From an uncultured Porphyromonadaceae bacterium (lineage in GTDB: Bacteria; Bacteroidota; Bacteroidia; Bacteroidales; Muribaculaceae), in NCBI GenBank assembly GCA_902489275.1, contig CABTZK010000022.1:1-32937 (forward strand): DNA of 32,937 nucleotides. Reading direction: 5' to 3'. Position numbers and translations under genes: made by a program. Below, in pieces: positions 14,355 to 24,041 of the stretch (position 1 is its first letter; each line of letters begins with the position of its first letter). Under the pieces are notes generated by a model. The model was not told the DNA's origin. It saw only the letters and a program-made list of their open reading frames with translations, and made no database searches.

Positions 14355-17111
14355 ATGAGACTCAAACTTTTATTGCTTCTCACACTGTTGCTAAGCGTCC
14401 CGGCGTTAGCCGACACGGGGCTGCAGGGTGTGGTGATTGATTCCAGGAGCGGGCAGCCTGTGGCAGGCGCCACGGTCATCCTCGACAATCAGGGTGTGGC
14501 CGTGGTGACAGGTCCGAGCGGTGATTTCTTAATCAGCGGTGCCCAGCCAGGCAAAGACCGTCTACTTGTCTTGGGCTACGGTTACCAAGATTGGGCGCAA
14601 GAAGTTGAGATTTTGAACAATGTGGTGAGCAATGTGGGCAATGTCCGGATTAGCCCCATGGGCTTCACCTCTGCCGAACAGCAAAATTTCAATGAGCAAA
14701 TCCATGAGTTGCAGCTCACCGAGGCGCAACTTGACGACGAGGAAGGCAACACGCAGGCCGTGGCGATCCTCACTGGAACGACCGACAATCCATTCTATCA
14801 GGCTGCAAGCTACAATTTCAGCATCATGCGTTTTCGCCTTCGCGGCTATAATCCGGAGTACACGCAGACCTATATCAACGGCGTGAACTTCAACGATGCC
14901 GCCCGCGGCCGCTTTAACTACTCGATGCTGGGCGGCCTGAACCAGGCGTTTAGGCGCAAGGACATCGGCAATGGCCTTGACGTGAACAGCTACGCCTTTG
15001 GCAGCGTGGGCGGAGCCAACAACATCCGCACCTATGCCAAAGACTATGCCCCTGGCTTTCGCGGCAGCGTGGCCTACACCAACGGCAGCTACAGGTGGCG
15101 TGGAATGGCTACCTACAGCACAGGCTTGATGCCCAATGGCTGGGCCATGACCCTGAGCGCAGTAGCCCGCTATGCCGACGAGGGCATTATTCCCGGCTCG
15201 TTCTACAACAGTTGGGGCTATTTCCTGGCCCTGCAAAAGGACTTGAGTCCCACCAGCAGCATTGCCCTCACCACTTTTGGAGCGCCCACCAAGCGTGCCA
15301 GCAACTCGGCGACCTATGAGGAAGCCTACCAATTGGCCGGCAGTCACCTCTACAACAGCAATTGGGGTTGGCAAGAGGGCAAGAAGCGCAACGCGAAAGT
15401 GGTTGAGGCGTTTGACCCCACCGTGATTGTGAACTGGCTATGGAAGCCTAAAATGGGCACAACGCTCAACACGGGTGTCTCGTTTCACAAGTCGTTCTAC
15501 TCGTCAAGCGCGCTCAACTGGCACAATGCCCGCGACCCGCGCCCCGACTACTATCGCTATCTGCCCAGTTACTACACCGATGAGGCCACAAAAGCGTTTT
15601 ACACCACTCTGTGGATGGACAACGAGGATTTCCGCCAAGTGAAGTGGGATGAGATTTACAATGTGAACTACTTCAATAATATCCTGGCCGACCAGACTGG
15701 CATCAAGAAAGGCTCGACCTATATTCTCGAAAAACGCCACAGCAACCAGGCGAGTACCTCGTTGAACACCAACTTGAGCATGCGCCTGAACGACCGCCTG
15801 ACTCTGCAAGGCGGCTATGGGGCAAACTACACCACGTCGAGCTACTACAAGACCATTAAGGATTTGCTTGGCGGCCGTTACTGGCTCGATATCGACAACT
15901 TTGCAGAGCGTGACTTCCCCGGCAACAACGAAACCCCGCAAAACAACCTGAACAATCCCAACCGCAAGGTGAAAGGTGGCGACCGGTTTGGCTACGACTA
16001 CAATATCAACCAATTCTCGACTAACCTGTGGCTTCAGAACGTGTGGGCATTCGCGCGCCTCGATGCCAGCTACAGCCTGAGTGGCAGCTACACGGCCTAC
16101 CAGCGCGACGGCAAGATGCGCAATGGCCGCGCCCCCCAAAACTCATACGGCAAGGGCGACCGCCACAGCTTCTTCAACTATGGCGCCAAGCTGAGCTTGA
16201 GCTACAAGCCCGATGGCCGCAACAACTTCACCTTGCACGGCTACTTTGGCACTCGCGCGCCTTTGAGCTGGAACGCCTACGTGAGCCCTCGTGTCAAGGA
16301 CGATGTGATCACGGAACTCAAAAGTGAGCAAATCGCCAGTGCCGACTTGGGCTATAACTGGAACTACCGCATCTTCAAAGGCGCAGTGACGGCTTTCTAC
16401 ACCGATATGCGCAAAGGAACGGAGCGCACGGCCTTCTATGATGACCTGAACGCCACGTTCATGAACTACGCGCTGACCAACGTGCACAAAGTGTTTAAGG
16501 GTGTCGAGGTGGGCGTGAGCGTGAAGATGACTCCGGCGGTGACCTTGAGAGGCGCTGCCAATATCTCTCGCTATCAATACAAGAATCGCCCCACGGGAAC
16601 ACGAAGCTTTGAAAACGGTGCCGAAGCCGATATTACCCAAGTCATCTATTTGAAAAACTTCTACGTGAGCGGGACTCCCCAAGAGGCCTACTCGCTGGCA
16701 CTGAATTACGCAGCGCCTCACATGTGGTTTTTTGAATTGAACGGGTGCTGGATGAACCGCTCCTACGTTGGCCTCTCGCCCGTGCGCCATGAAGTGCTGT
16801 CAAACTTGTGGACGCAAGTGGGCTCAGAGCAAGAGCTGCAAGCCAAGATTAAAGAAATCTCGACCCAGGACAAATTGAACGAGGCCTTTGTGATGAACAT
16901 GAGCGTCGGGCACGTGATTTACTTGGATCGCCACTCCTCGCTCAATATCAACCTGAACCTGACCAACCTCTTCGACAACCGCAATATCCAGACCGGCGGC
17001 TATCAGCAAGGGCGCTTCGACTACAGGAACTACGACATGAACAAGTACCCCAACAAGTATTACTATGCGCAGGGATTCAAGATGTACTTGAACGTGGGCG
17101 TGAGATTTTAA
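14355..17111 (+). CDS. TonB-dependent receptor with carboxypeptidase-regulatory-like N-terminal domain
   Basis: 918 residues. The signal peptide LLLLLTLLLSVPALA is followed by a carboxypeptidase-regulatory-like domain (about 22-100: GLQGVVIDSRSGQPVAGATVILD, TGPSGDFLISG). A plug-like region (about 120-230) contains MRFRLRGYNPEYTQTYINGV and then SVGGANNIRTYA. The rest is a large barrel of alternating aromatic strands, closed by a final Phe (KMYLNVGVRF). Outer-membrane import driven by TonB/ExbBD is the usual role. The next gene, 56 bases downstream, is a large DUF5689 lipoprotein, probably the surface partner. There is no SusD-like protein, so it is not a standard polysaccharide-utilisation pair. 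Confidence 0.9.
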   Translation: MRLKLLLLLTLLLSVPALADTGLQGVVIDSRSGQPVAGATVILDNQGVAVVTGPSGDFLISGAQPGKDRLLVLGYGYQDWAQEVEILNNVVSNVGNVRISPMGFTSAEQQNFNEQIHELQLTEAQLDDEEGNTQAVAILTGTTDNPFYQAASYNFSIMRFRLRGYNPEYTQTYINGVNFNDAARGRFNYSMLGGLNQAFRRKDIGNGLDVNSYAFGSVGGANNIRTYAKDYAPGFRGSVAYTNGSYRWRGMATYSTGLMPNGWAMTLSAVARYADEGIIPGSFYNSWGYFLALQKDLSPTSSIALTTFGAPTKRASNSATYEEAYQLAGSHLYNSNWGWQEGKKRNAKVVEAFDPTVIVNWLWKPKMGTTLNTGVSFHKSFYSSSALNWHNARDPRPDYYRYLPSYYTDEATKAFYTTLWMDNEDFRQVKWDEIYNVNYFNNILADQTGIKKGSTYILEKRHSNQASTSLNTNLSMRLNDRLTLQGGYGANYTTSSYYKTIKDLLGGRYWLDIDNFAERDFPGNNETPQNNLNNPNRKVKGGDRFGYDYNINQFSTNLWLQNVWAFARLDASYSLSGSYTAYQRDGKMRNGRAPQNSYGKGDRHSFFNYGAKLSLSYKPDGRNNFTLHGYFGTRAPLSWNAYVSPRVKDDVITELKSEQIASADLGYNWNYRIFKGAVTAFYTDMRKGTERTAFYDDLNATFMNYALTNVHKVFKGVEVGVSVKMTPAVTLRGAANISRYQYKNRPTGTRSFENGAEADITQVIYLKNFYVSGTPQEAYSLALNYAAPHMWFFELNGCWMNRSYVGLSPVRHEVLSNLWTQVGSEQELQAKIKEISTQDKLNEAFVMNMSVGHVIYLDRHSSLNINLNLTNLFDNRNIQTGGYQQGRFDYRNYDMNKYPNKYYYAQGFKMYLNVGVRF

Positions 17112-17167
17112 CGATAACAAAGAAACTACAGATTTAATATTGACCCATTAAAAAACAGTATAACACT

Positions 17168-19441
17168 ATGAAACGTTACTTTTTATACCTCAGTATGCTT
17201 TTGCTCGTGAGCGTGTTCACGGGTTGTAGCGACGACTTCGACACCCCGCCCATGATTGTGCCTGAGGCCTCGGTCAAGCCCAACATGACCATTGCCGAGT
17301 TCAAAGCTAAGTACTGGCAAGACCCTGTGAACTATATCGACACGGTGAAAGAGGATGTCGTGATTCACGGCCGCGTGGTCAGCAGCGACGAGACGGGCAA
17401 CATCTACAAGAGCCTGTATATCCAAGACGAGACGGGCGGCTTGTCCATTAGCATCAATGGAACCAGCCTCTATAACAAATACCGTTACGGCCAGGATATT
17501 GTGATTCCCATGAAAGACCTGTATGTGGGCAAGTACAACGGCCAGCAGCAACTGGGCTATCCGCAGTACTATGAAAAAGGCGATGTGTGGGAAGCGACTT
17601 TCTTGCCGTTGGCCCTCTGGCAAAGCACAGCTCAAATCAATGGCTTGCCCAATTTGAGCGAGATTGACACCATGACGATCAAAATCAGCGACTTGACCGC
17701 AAGGCGCGAGAGTCTGCTCAAGTATCAAGGCCGCCTCGTGAAGATAGAAAATGTGAAATTTGAGGCTGCCGACGGCACCGCCACCTATTCCGAGGCCAAA
17801 GCTACTACCAATAGGAATATCGTGGATGCCGATGGCAACAAGCTGGTGATGCGCAATAGCAACTACGCCAGCTTCCGCAACGAGATTCTGCCGCAGGGCA
17901 GCGGCGATGTGGTGGGACTACTCAGTTACTACAGCACGCGCTCGGGATCGGGCACCTGGCAGCTCTACATTCGCAACACCAATGACGTGATGAACTTCAC
18001 GACCAACACCAAGGGGCTCCTGAAAGACCCCTATACCGTTGCCGAGGCCATCGCGGCACAAAACCAGGGCAAGACTGGCTGGGCGACGGGCTTCATCGTG
18101 GGCGCTGTTGCCGCAGGGAAAGCCACTGTGGGCAGCAGTAGCGATGTGGACTGGAAAGCTCCTGCCAGCGCCGACAACAGCCTGGTGATTGCCGACGATC
18201 CCAATTGTACCGATATTTCAAAATGCGTGATTGTGCCGCTGCCCGCTGGATCGCCATTCCAAAAGAAAGCCAACTTGAAAGATAACGCGGCACTCTACAA
18301 AACTCAGCTTTGGGTGAAAGGCACTCTGGCCACTGCCATGGGCCAGGCTGGCGTCACGGTCAGTCAAGGCTCGCTTGAAGAGTTCAGGCTGAGTATCGTT
18401 ACGGGTGGCGTGACGACCCTGGACGAGGGCTTTGAAGGCGGCAAGCAATTGCCCGAGGGATGGTCGAGCGTTACCGTGAGTGGTGACAAGAATTGGTACT
18501 GGACCACTTTCGACAACAATACCTACGCCGCTGTGACAGGTTTTAAAGGCACAAAGCCACCCTTTGACGCATGGTTGATTACGCCAGCACTCGACATCAA
18601 GAATGCCAAGAGCAAAATCCTCAACTTCGACACGCAAGTGAACGGCTATGGCTCATCGACCAGCAAATTCGAGGTGTATGTGCTCAATAGTGCCGATCCT
18701 GCCACGGCTACGGTGAAGAAGCAGTTGAATCCAGTGCTTGCCAAGGCTCCCGATAATGGATATTCGGGCTTTGCCAACTCGGGCGACATTGACTTGAGCG
18801 CGTTTGCCGATGGCAGCTACTACATTGGATTCCGCTATTATGCCACTCCAGACTCCTACTATGCCACCTGGTGTCTCGACAATGTGAAATTCAATGCCGG
18901 CGGTGGAAGCAGCGTCCAGGCCATCACGCGCGGCGACTTTGAGACGTTCAACAACGGCAACTACACCAGTACCTTTGGCACCTACAAGTCAAAGGACGGC
19001 TGGGTGGCCACCAACTGTAACATTCTCGCTGGCGGCGAGGCCAACTCCAACCCGCAGTACACGTTCATTGGCTACAAGACAGGGAGCGACAGCCAGTATG
19101 CCTTTGCCGCCAACTTGAATGGCAGCACCAGCACCCCGGGCACGCTCGTGTCGCCCGTCTTGAAAGGCGGTATCGCCAAGCTGAACTTGAATTATGGATA
19201 TGCCCTCACCGAGGCCAATGGCGTCTCGTTCCGCATCGATATCAAGCAAAACGGGCAGGTGGTGAAGTCTTTCACCGTGACCAAAGCCGACGCCGTGAAG
19301 CAGACGGCCTACGCTGCTGCATTCGATGTGAACGTGACGGGTGACTTCACCATCGAGTTCACCAACCTCTCGCCCAGCAACAAGAGCGCGACCAAAGATC
19401 GCGTGGCCATTTGGAACGTGACCTGGACGCAACCTCAATAG
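17168..19441 (+). CDS. DUF5689 / choice-of-anchor J surface lipoprotein, likely receptor partner
   Basis: 757 residues. The lipobox is LLVSVFTGC with Cys20, followed by SDDFD, an acidic stretch like surface-export signals. DUF5689 covers about 37-275 (MTIAEFKAKYW, DVVIHGRVVSSDETGNIYKSLYIQDETGG), an OB-like fold. About 285-410 looks like a DUF6359-type domain (DPYTVAEAIAAQNQGKTGWATGFIVGAV). A choice-of-anchor J / cleaved-adhesin beta sandwich follows at about 416-577 (LDEGFEGGKQLPEGW, AWLITPALDI, YYATWCLDNVKF), and a similar sandwich fills 585-757. Placed right after the receptor gene, it probably captures the ligand at the cell surface. The ligand is unknown. A strong terminator follows. Confidence 0.85.
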   Translation: MKRYFLYLSMLLLVSVFTGCSDDFDTPPMIVPEASVKPNMTIAEFKAKYWQDPVNYIDTVKEDVVIHGRVVSSDETGNIYKSLYIQDETGGLSISINGTSLYNKYRYGQDIVIPMKDLYVGKYNGQQQLGYPQYYEKGDVWEATFLPLALWQSTAQINGLPNLSEIDTMTIKISDLTARRESLLKYQGRLVKIENVKFEAADGTATYSEAKATTNRNIVDADGNKLVMRNSNYASFRNEILPQGSGDVVGLLSYYSTRSGSGTWQLYIRNTNDVMNFTTNTKGLLKDPYTVAEAIAAQNQGKTGWATGFIVGAVAAGKATVGSSSDVDWKAPASADNSLVIADDPNCTDISKCVIVPLPAGSPFQKKANLKDNAALYKTQLWVKGTLATAMGQAGVTVSQGSLEEFRLSIVTGGVTTLDEGFEGGKQLPEGWSSVTVSGDKNWYWTTFDNNTYAAVTGFKGTKPPFDAWLITPALDIKNAKSKILNFDTQVNGYGSSTSKFEVYVLNSADPATATVKKQLNPVLAKAPDNGYSGFANSGDIDLSAFADGSYYIGFRYYATPDSYYATWCLDNVKFNAGGGSSVQAITRGDFETFNNGNYTSTFGTYKSKDGWVATNCNILAGGEANSNPQYTFIGYKTGSDSQYAFAANLNGSTSTPGTLVSPVLKGGIAKLNLNYGYALTEANGVSFRIDIKQNGQVVKSFTVTKADAVKQTAYAAAFDVNVTGDFTIEFTNLSPSNKSATKDRVAIWNVTWTQPQ

Positions 19442-19468
19442 GGGCTAACGCACAATAGCATAAAACAA

Positions 19469-19507
19469 AACGAGCGACTTGTGATACGCATCAGCAAGTC
19501 GCTCGTT
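19469..19507. terminator. Perfect 13-bp hairpin terminator between convergent genes
   Basis: AACGAGCGACTTG (19469-19481) pairs with CAAGTCGCTCGTT (19495-19507) around a 13-base loop, with A-rich and T-rich flanks. It can end both the DUF5689 gene and the glycosyltransferase gene on the other strand. Confidence 0.8.
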
Positions 19508-19543
19508 TGCTATGCCTAAGCATAGCCCTCTCAATGGTGACCG

Positions 19544-20503
19544 TTACCGCTGGTTGATGGCTTTGAGCAAAATGTCCAGCCCCAAGTAGGAGATGAGGAT
19601 GGTCGCTTTGTTCTTGAGGCGCACGTGGCTGTCGAGCAGGCAGCGCCACCGCAAGGTCTTGATATTGTTCCAACTGCGCTGCTTGAGCGTGTCGTACTGC
19701 CGATCGCTCATGTCAAGCAGGCGAAGCATATTGAAACTTGCGCTCAACTTGCGGCTGCGCACCGCTGGCTTGTACTGGGGCTCGGCTTGCTCCTCTATCT
19801 TGTCCAGCAGGTCCAGCACATCGGCACGCTTGGGCGAGAAATGCCCGATAATGCTGTCGGGGCGCTGGAGATAGTAGTAGAGGGGCGTGTCGATGAGCAC
19901 AACCTTTTTCACTTTGAGCAGCATGGGGTAAACGACGGCAATGTCCTCGTAGAGGCGGCCCACAGGGTAGCGAATGCCCTCGAAGAGCTCGCGCCGGTAA
20001 AGGCGGCCACAGGCCGAGTGGTCGAGGCGATTTTGGTAAAATACCGCATTGATGGCCTCGCTTTGGCGATAGGCGAGCTGCTTGGCTGTTGCGGGCAGTG
20101 GCTTGAGCTGGGGCATTGTTCCCTCGTCAAATTTCACGAACCCGCCCACCGCCAGGTCGGCATTCTGCTCGACGAGTGCTTGGTAGAGCCGTTCGACATA
20201 CTCGCTGTGAACGTAGTCGTCGCTGTCGATGCAGGTAATCAATTGCCCCCGGGCGGCATCCAATGCCGTGTTGCGCGCGGCGCTCAACCCGCCGTTGGGC
20301 TGGTGAATCACGCTGATGCGTTGGTCGTTTGCAGCCCATTCCTCGGCGATGCTCCCGGTCTTGTCGGTGCTGCCGTCGTCCACAATGATGATTTCCAGGC
20401 GGTCATAAGTTTGCCGCACAATGCTGTTGAGGCATTGCGGCAAGTAGCCTGCCACGTTATAGGCAGGGACGATAACTGAAACCAGGGGTTGCGCGGTTGG
20501 CAT
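19544..20503 (-). CDS. Family 2 glycosyltransferase
   Basis: 319 residues. The GT-A nucleotide-sugar fold is clear: VSVIVPAYNVAGYLPQCLNSI (8-28), IIIVDDGSTDKT (38-49), QPNGGLSAARNTALD (68-82) and the metal-binding DSDD at 93-96. The C-terminal part (about 220-319) is helical and basic, without membrane segments. It would transfer a sugar to a cell-surface glycan at the cytoplasmic face of the membrane; donor and acceptor cannot be told. It lies 62 bases downstream of cysS on the same strand. No other polysaccharide-synthesis genes are near, so it is an isolated glycosyltransferase. Confidence 0.92.
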   Translation of the reverse strand: MPTAQPLVSVIVPAYNVAGYLPQCLNSIVRQTYDRLEIIIVDDGSTDKTGSIAEEWAANDQRISVIHQPNGGLSAARNTALDAARGQLITCIDSDDYVHSEYVERLYQALVEQNADLAVGGFVKFDEGTMPQLKPLPATAKQLAYRQSEAINAVFYQNRLDHSACGRLYRRELFEGIRYPVGRLYEDIAVVYPMLLKVKKVVLIDTPLYYYLQRPDSIIGHFSPKRADVLDLLDKIEEQAEPQYKPAVRSRKLSASFNMLRLLDMSDRQYDTLKQRSWNNIKTLRWRCLLDSHVRLKNKATILISYLGLDILLKAINQR

Positions 20504-20565
20504 GGCAGAGCGTCGTTGGCAGAGGGCAGGTTTGAGCGTTTACGGTCTACTGCCCCGACTGCAAA

Positions 20566-22041
20566 CTATTTTACTTTCCATTCAAAACCGTCTTTGGTGT
20601 CTTTGACATCAAACCCGGCTTCGTTCATTTTGTCGCGAATCAAGTCACTGGTGGCCCAATCTTTGGCAGCCTTGGCGTTTTGGCGAATCTTGAGCAGCAG
20701 ATCGACGGCTTTTTGGTAAGGCTCCAGATTCACGCTCTCGCCGCCCGCAGCGTTGTCACGCACACCCAGCACATCAAAGAGGTAGGTTTGAAACACGCTT
20801 TTCAACTCGTCAAGGTCGGCTTGACTCATGGTGGCGTGACCGTCGTTCACCTGGTTGATGGCTTTGCAGGCATCAAAGAGGGTCGCAATCACATTCGGCG
20901 TGTTCAGGTCGTCGTTCATGGCCTCGGCGCAGCGCTTGCGGTAATTGTCGAGTTTCGCTGTGGTGGTCTCGCCCGCCTGGAGGTCGTTGAGCCTGTGCCA
21001 GCCGTCCATGATGCGCTCATAGGCCTTTTCGGCAGCCTTGAGGGCGTCGTTGGAAAAGTCAACTGTGCCGCGGTAGTGGGCCTGGAGGATGAAGAAGCGA
21101 ATGGTCATGGGCGAATAGGCCTGTTTCAGGCTCTCGTGCTTGCCGGTGAAAAACTGCTCGAGGGTGATGAAGTTGCCCAGCGACTTGCCCATTTTCTGCC
21201 CATTGATGGTAATCATGTTGTTGTGCATCCAGTAGCGCACCATGGGGTCTCCTTGGCTGGCCACGGCTTGTGCGATCTCGCACTCGTGGTGGGGGAACAC
21301 CAGGTCCATGCCGCCGCCGTGGATGTCGAAGCGCCTGCCTAAGTATTTTCGCCCCATGGCGGTGCACTCGCAGTGCCAGCCAGGGAAGCCCTCGCCCCAA
21401 GGCGATGGCCAGCGCATGATGTGCTCGGGCGATGCTTTTTTCCACAATGCGAAGTCAACCTGGTTGTGCTTCTCGCCTGTGCCGTCGAGCGCCCGGCTCT
21501 CGTTGATCACGTCGTCGAGGTTGCGGTGTGACAGGATGCCGTAGGCGTGTTCCTTGTTGTATTTCTCAATGTCGAAGTACACGCTTCCGTTGCTTTCATA
21601 GGCATAGCCGTTGGCGAGGATTTCCTTCACGAGTTCCTCTTGCTCGATGATGTGCCCCGTCGCGTGTGGCTCGATGCTGGGGGGCAGCACGTTGAGCGCC
21701 TCCATGGCAGCGTGGTAGCGGTTGGTGTAGTACTGGGCAATCTCCATGGGTTCCAACTGCTCTATCCTGGCTTTCTTCTCGATTTTGTCGTCGCCCTCAT
21801 CGGCATCGTGCTCCAAGTGGCCCACATCGGTGATGTTGCGCACGTAGCGCACCTTGTAGCCAAGGCATTTCAGGTAGCGAAAGAGCACGTCGAAGGTGAT
21901 GGCTGGGCGCGCGTGTCCCAAGTGCGGGTCGCCGTAGACCGTTGGGCCGCACACGTACATGCCCACGTGAGGGCTATTCAGAGGTTTGAACAGCTCTTTG
22001 CGCCGCGTGAGCGTATTGTAAATAATCAGTTGATTTTCCAT
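20566..22041 (-). CDS. cysS: Cysteinyl-tRNA synthetase
   Basis: 491 residues, a normal length. Class I features are present: a zinc-binding Cys31 in VCGPTVYG, the HIGH motif as HLGH (40-43), GWHCECTAM and HHECEIAQ supplying further zinc ligands, and the KMSKS loop as KMGKS (283-287). The C-terminal region (about 340-491) is the helical anticodon-binding domain, including AMNDDLNTPNVIA. It charges tRNA-Cys in the cytoplasm. The DUF3467 gene lies 97 bases upstream and the glycosyltransferase follows. Confidence 0.97.
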   Translation of the reverse strand: MENQLIIYNTLTRRKELFKPLNSPHVGMYVCGPTVYGDPHLGHARPAITFDVLFRYLKCLGYKVRYVRNITDVGHLEHDADEGDDKIEKKARIEQLEPMEIAQYYTNRYHAAMEALNVLPPSIEPHATGHIIEQEELVKEILANGYAYESNGSVYFDIEKYNKEHAYGILSHRNLDDVINESRALDGTGEKHNQVDFALWKKASPEHIMRWPSPWGEGFPGWHCECTAMGRKYLGRRFDIHGGGMDLVFPHHECEIAQAVASQGDPMVRYWMHNNMITINGQKMGKSLGNFITLEQFFTGKHESLKQAYSPMTIRFFILQAHYRGTVDFSNDALKAAEKAYERIMDGWHRLNDLQAGETTTAKLDNYRKRCAEAMNDDLNTPNVIATLFDACKAINQVNDGHATMSQADLDELKSVFQTYLFDVLGVRDNAAGGESVNLEPYQKAVDLLLKIRQNAKAAKDWATSDLIRDKMNEAGFDVKDTKDGFEWKVK

Positions 22042-22138
22042 TTTGGTGATGGGGAAATGAAGATAGAAAGATCGAGGACTTGGAGCCTGGGCATGGTTTT
22101 GAAGACTCAGTTCCCGTATCCAAGTCCATCAAGCCCAT

Positions 22139-22465
22139 TTATGCCTGTCCCTTGGGCAGGGGGAAGTCGATGATATTGTCATTATTCGCATTGCGAGGCA
22201 TCTTTTGCTTGATTTCGCCGAAAGTCTGCTCATACTTCTGCACATTTTGCTGCAAGGCAATCATGAGTTGCTTGGCATTCTCGGGGGTCATGATGATGCG
22301 GCTTTGCACGCGGGCTTTTGGCATGTTGGGAGCCATGAGAATCAGGTCCAGGAAGAAGTCGTTCGGGCCATGGGTGATCATGGCGAGGTTGGAGTACTTT
22401 CCCTGCATCTCCTCGGCAGGGACTTCGATTTGTAGTTGTTGACCTTGTTTGTTGTCGTTTGCCAT
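22139..22465 (-). CDS. DUF3467 family protein
   Basis: 108 residues, no signal peptide, so cytoplasmic. The body matches DUF3467: QIEVPAEEMQGKYSNLAMITHGPNDFFLDL, then ARVQSRIIMTPENAKQLMIALQQNVQKYE. This small conserved family has no established function; in Bacteroidetes it is a common single-copy gene. The tail (MPRNANNDNIIDFPLPKGQA) is polar and probably unstructured. It sits between the NigD-like lipoprotein gene and cysS on the same strand. Confidence 0.88.
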   Translation of the reverse strand: MANDNKQGQQLQIEVPAEEMQGKYSNLAMITHGPNDFFLDLILMAPNMPKARVQSRIIMTPENAKQLMIALQQNVQKYEQTFGEIKQKMPRNANNDNIIDFPLPKGQA

Positions 22466-22551
22466 TGTTGGATGATTAAAATTAAATCGTGTTGAAAATA
22501 AAATGATAAGTTATCTCTTGTGTCAGTGTCCCGATGCCAATCACGTCGCCT

Positions 22552-23238
22552 CTACTTGGCGAAGTCATAGTGGTTGACCTTGGGATTGATTTCGTCGTTC
22601 ACGTGTATCCTCAGCACGCGGCAGTTGGGGCGCTGCAAGGCGTTGCCGGTGTAGAATGAGCCGTAGCAGGTGCGCCAAAAGTAGGTCGTGTCGCCAGCCT
22701 CCATCAGGTCATGCACCAGGTAGCAGTGCACCGTGTCGCTGTCAAGGCTGTTGCGGTCGGCCAGGAGGTAGAGCATGCGCTGTCGGGTGGTGTATTCCAC
22801 TTCGGCTCGCATGTTCAGGTAGTTCCCCGTTTTCCACAGGCTGTGCAGCTTCACCGGGTGCATCTTGTAGTCGCTCACCGCCTTGCCCAGCGGGTTGACA
22901 CGCAGCGTGTCGCTCGCCACGTTGCTGTAGGTGTAGCCTTTAGCTTTCACCGTGCGGAGATTCTCGCTGGGGGCTGCCTCTACGATGTAGTAGAGCAGCA
23001 CGCGCTGTCCCTCTTTGATTTTTTGGGGTTTTGAGAGGCCGGAGGCTTGCAAGGTGATGGCCGCCGAGTCGCCGCGCCCTATATATTCAAATGTGGCTCT
23101 GCCGTCAGCGTAGCCCTTGTAGGTCACCATGTCATATCGGTAGCGAGCGGTGGCGAGGTGGTCGCCGCTGTCGTTGCAGGCTGCCATGCCTGCCAGGAGC
23201 GTGGCCAGGAGTGCGATGTGTGTCTTTAGCCCTTTCAT
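22552..23238 (-). CDS. NigD-like lipoprotein, tentative
   Basis: 228 residues from the ATG at 23238, chosen because it gives a signal peptide with Cys21 (LLAGMAAC); an upstream start at 23298 would overlap the ABC gene and bury the signal. An N-terminal beta-rich region (ARYRYDMVTYKGYADGRATFEYIG...KEGQRVLLYYIVEAAP) looks like an OB fold. A second part (HSLWKTGNYLNMRAEVEYTTRQRMLYLL) resembles the NigD-like beta sandwich. Family placement is by general resemblance only. It follows the LolD-type gene by 7 bases, so the two are likely cotranscribed. Presumably an outer-membrane lipoprotein; function unknown. Confidence 0.65.
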   Translation of the reverse strand: MKGLKTHIALLATLLAGMAACNDSGDHLATARYRYDMVTYKGYADGRATFEYIGRGDSAAITLQASGLSKPQKIKEGQRVLLYYIVEAAPSENLRTVKAKGYTYSNVASDTLRVNPLGKAVSDYKMHPVKLHSLWKTGNYLNMRAEVEYTTRQRMLYLLADRNSLDSDTVHCYLVHDLMEAGDTTYFWRTCYGSFYTGNALQRPNCRVLRIHVNDEINPKVNHYDFAK

Positions 23239-23245
23239 CTCTGCA

Positions 23246-23941
23246 TCATCCCTTCTCGTTTGTCGATGGTTGCCGTCTGCCGGAGGCCATCTCGTCAATC
23301 ACGCCGTCACGCATGTGGAGCACGCGGTCGGTGTCACTGGCTAAGGTCTCGTCGTGGGTCACAATCACAAAAGTCTGCTTCAGCTCGCTTCGCAGGTCGA
23401 AGAAGAGGCGGTGCAGCTCCTGCTTGTTGGCGGTGTCAAGGCTGCCCGATGGCTCGTCGGCCAGCACCACGGCGGGTTTGTTGATGAGGGCACGCGCCAC
23501 GGCCACTCGCTGGCGCTCACCGCCCGAGAGTTGCGCTGGCTTATGGTCTAAGCGGTCGCTCAGCTTCATGTAGTCAAGCAATTCCTTGGCACGGGTGTAG
23601 GCCTCGCTGCGCTTGGCGCCGCCTATGAGGGCGGGGATGGCCACATTCTCAAGCATCGTGAACTCGGGAAGAAGTTGGTGGAACTGGAACACGAACCCAA
23701 TGTTGCGGTTGCGGAATCGCGCCAATTCCTTGCCCTTGAGCTTGAGCACGTCAATCCCATCGAAAAGCACGCTGCCGCTATCGGGGCGGTCGAGGGTGCC
23801 GATGATTTGCAGCAGCGTGGTCTTGCCAGCGCCGCTTGGCCCCACAATCGACACAATCTCGCCGCTGCCCATCGACACGCTCACGTCTTTGAGCACTTCG
23901 AGGCTGCCGTATCGCTTGATAATGTTTTTGGCTTCAATCAT
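23246..23941 (-). CDS. lolD: LolD/MacB-type ABC transporter ATP-binding protein
   Basis: 231 residues from the ATG at 23941; an in-frame start at 24025 would add 28 non-homologous residues. Walker A GPSGAGKTT (34-42), Q-loop Gln86, signature LSGGERQR (138-145), Walker B VVLADEP (158-164) and H-loop His196 are all present, so it should be active. The sequence is of the LolD/FtsE/MacB group, whose members power lipoprotein release from the inner membrane or other extrusion. No permease gene (LolC/E) is adjacent, so the partner must be elsewhere. A -7 box (24042-24049) precedes it. Confidence 0.9.
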   Translation of the reverse strand: MIEAKNIIKRYGSLEVLKDVSVSMGSGEIVSIVGPSGAGKTTLLQIIGTLDRPDSGSVLFDGIDVLKLKGKELARFRNRNIGFVFQFHQLLPEFTMLENVAIPALIGGAKRSEAYTRAKELLDYMKLSDRLDHKPAQLSGGERQRVAVARALINKPAVVLADEPSGSLDTANKQELHRLFFDLRSELKQTFVIVTHDETLASDTDRVLHMRDGVIDEMASGRRQPSTNEKG

Positions 23942-24041
23942 ATTGTGTTTAACCCATTGTTGGCCTTCGGACAGCTTCTGAGGCTGTCGTCGGAAATGTC
24001 GCGCGCTTAGGATAGGCAACCCCATCAGGCCATTTCTATTG

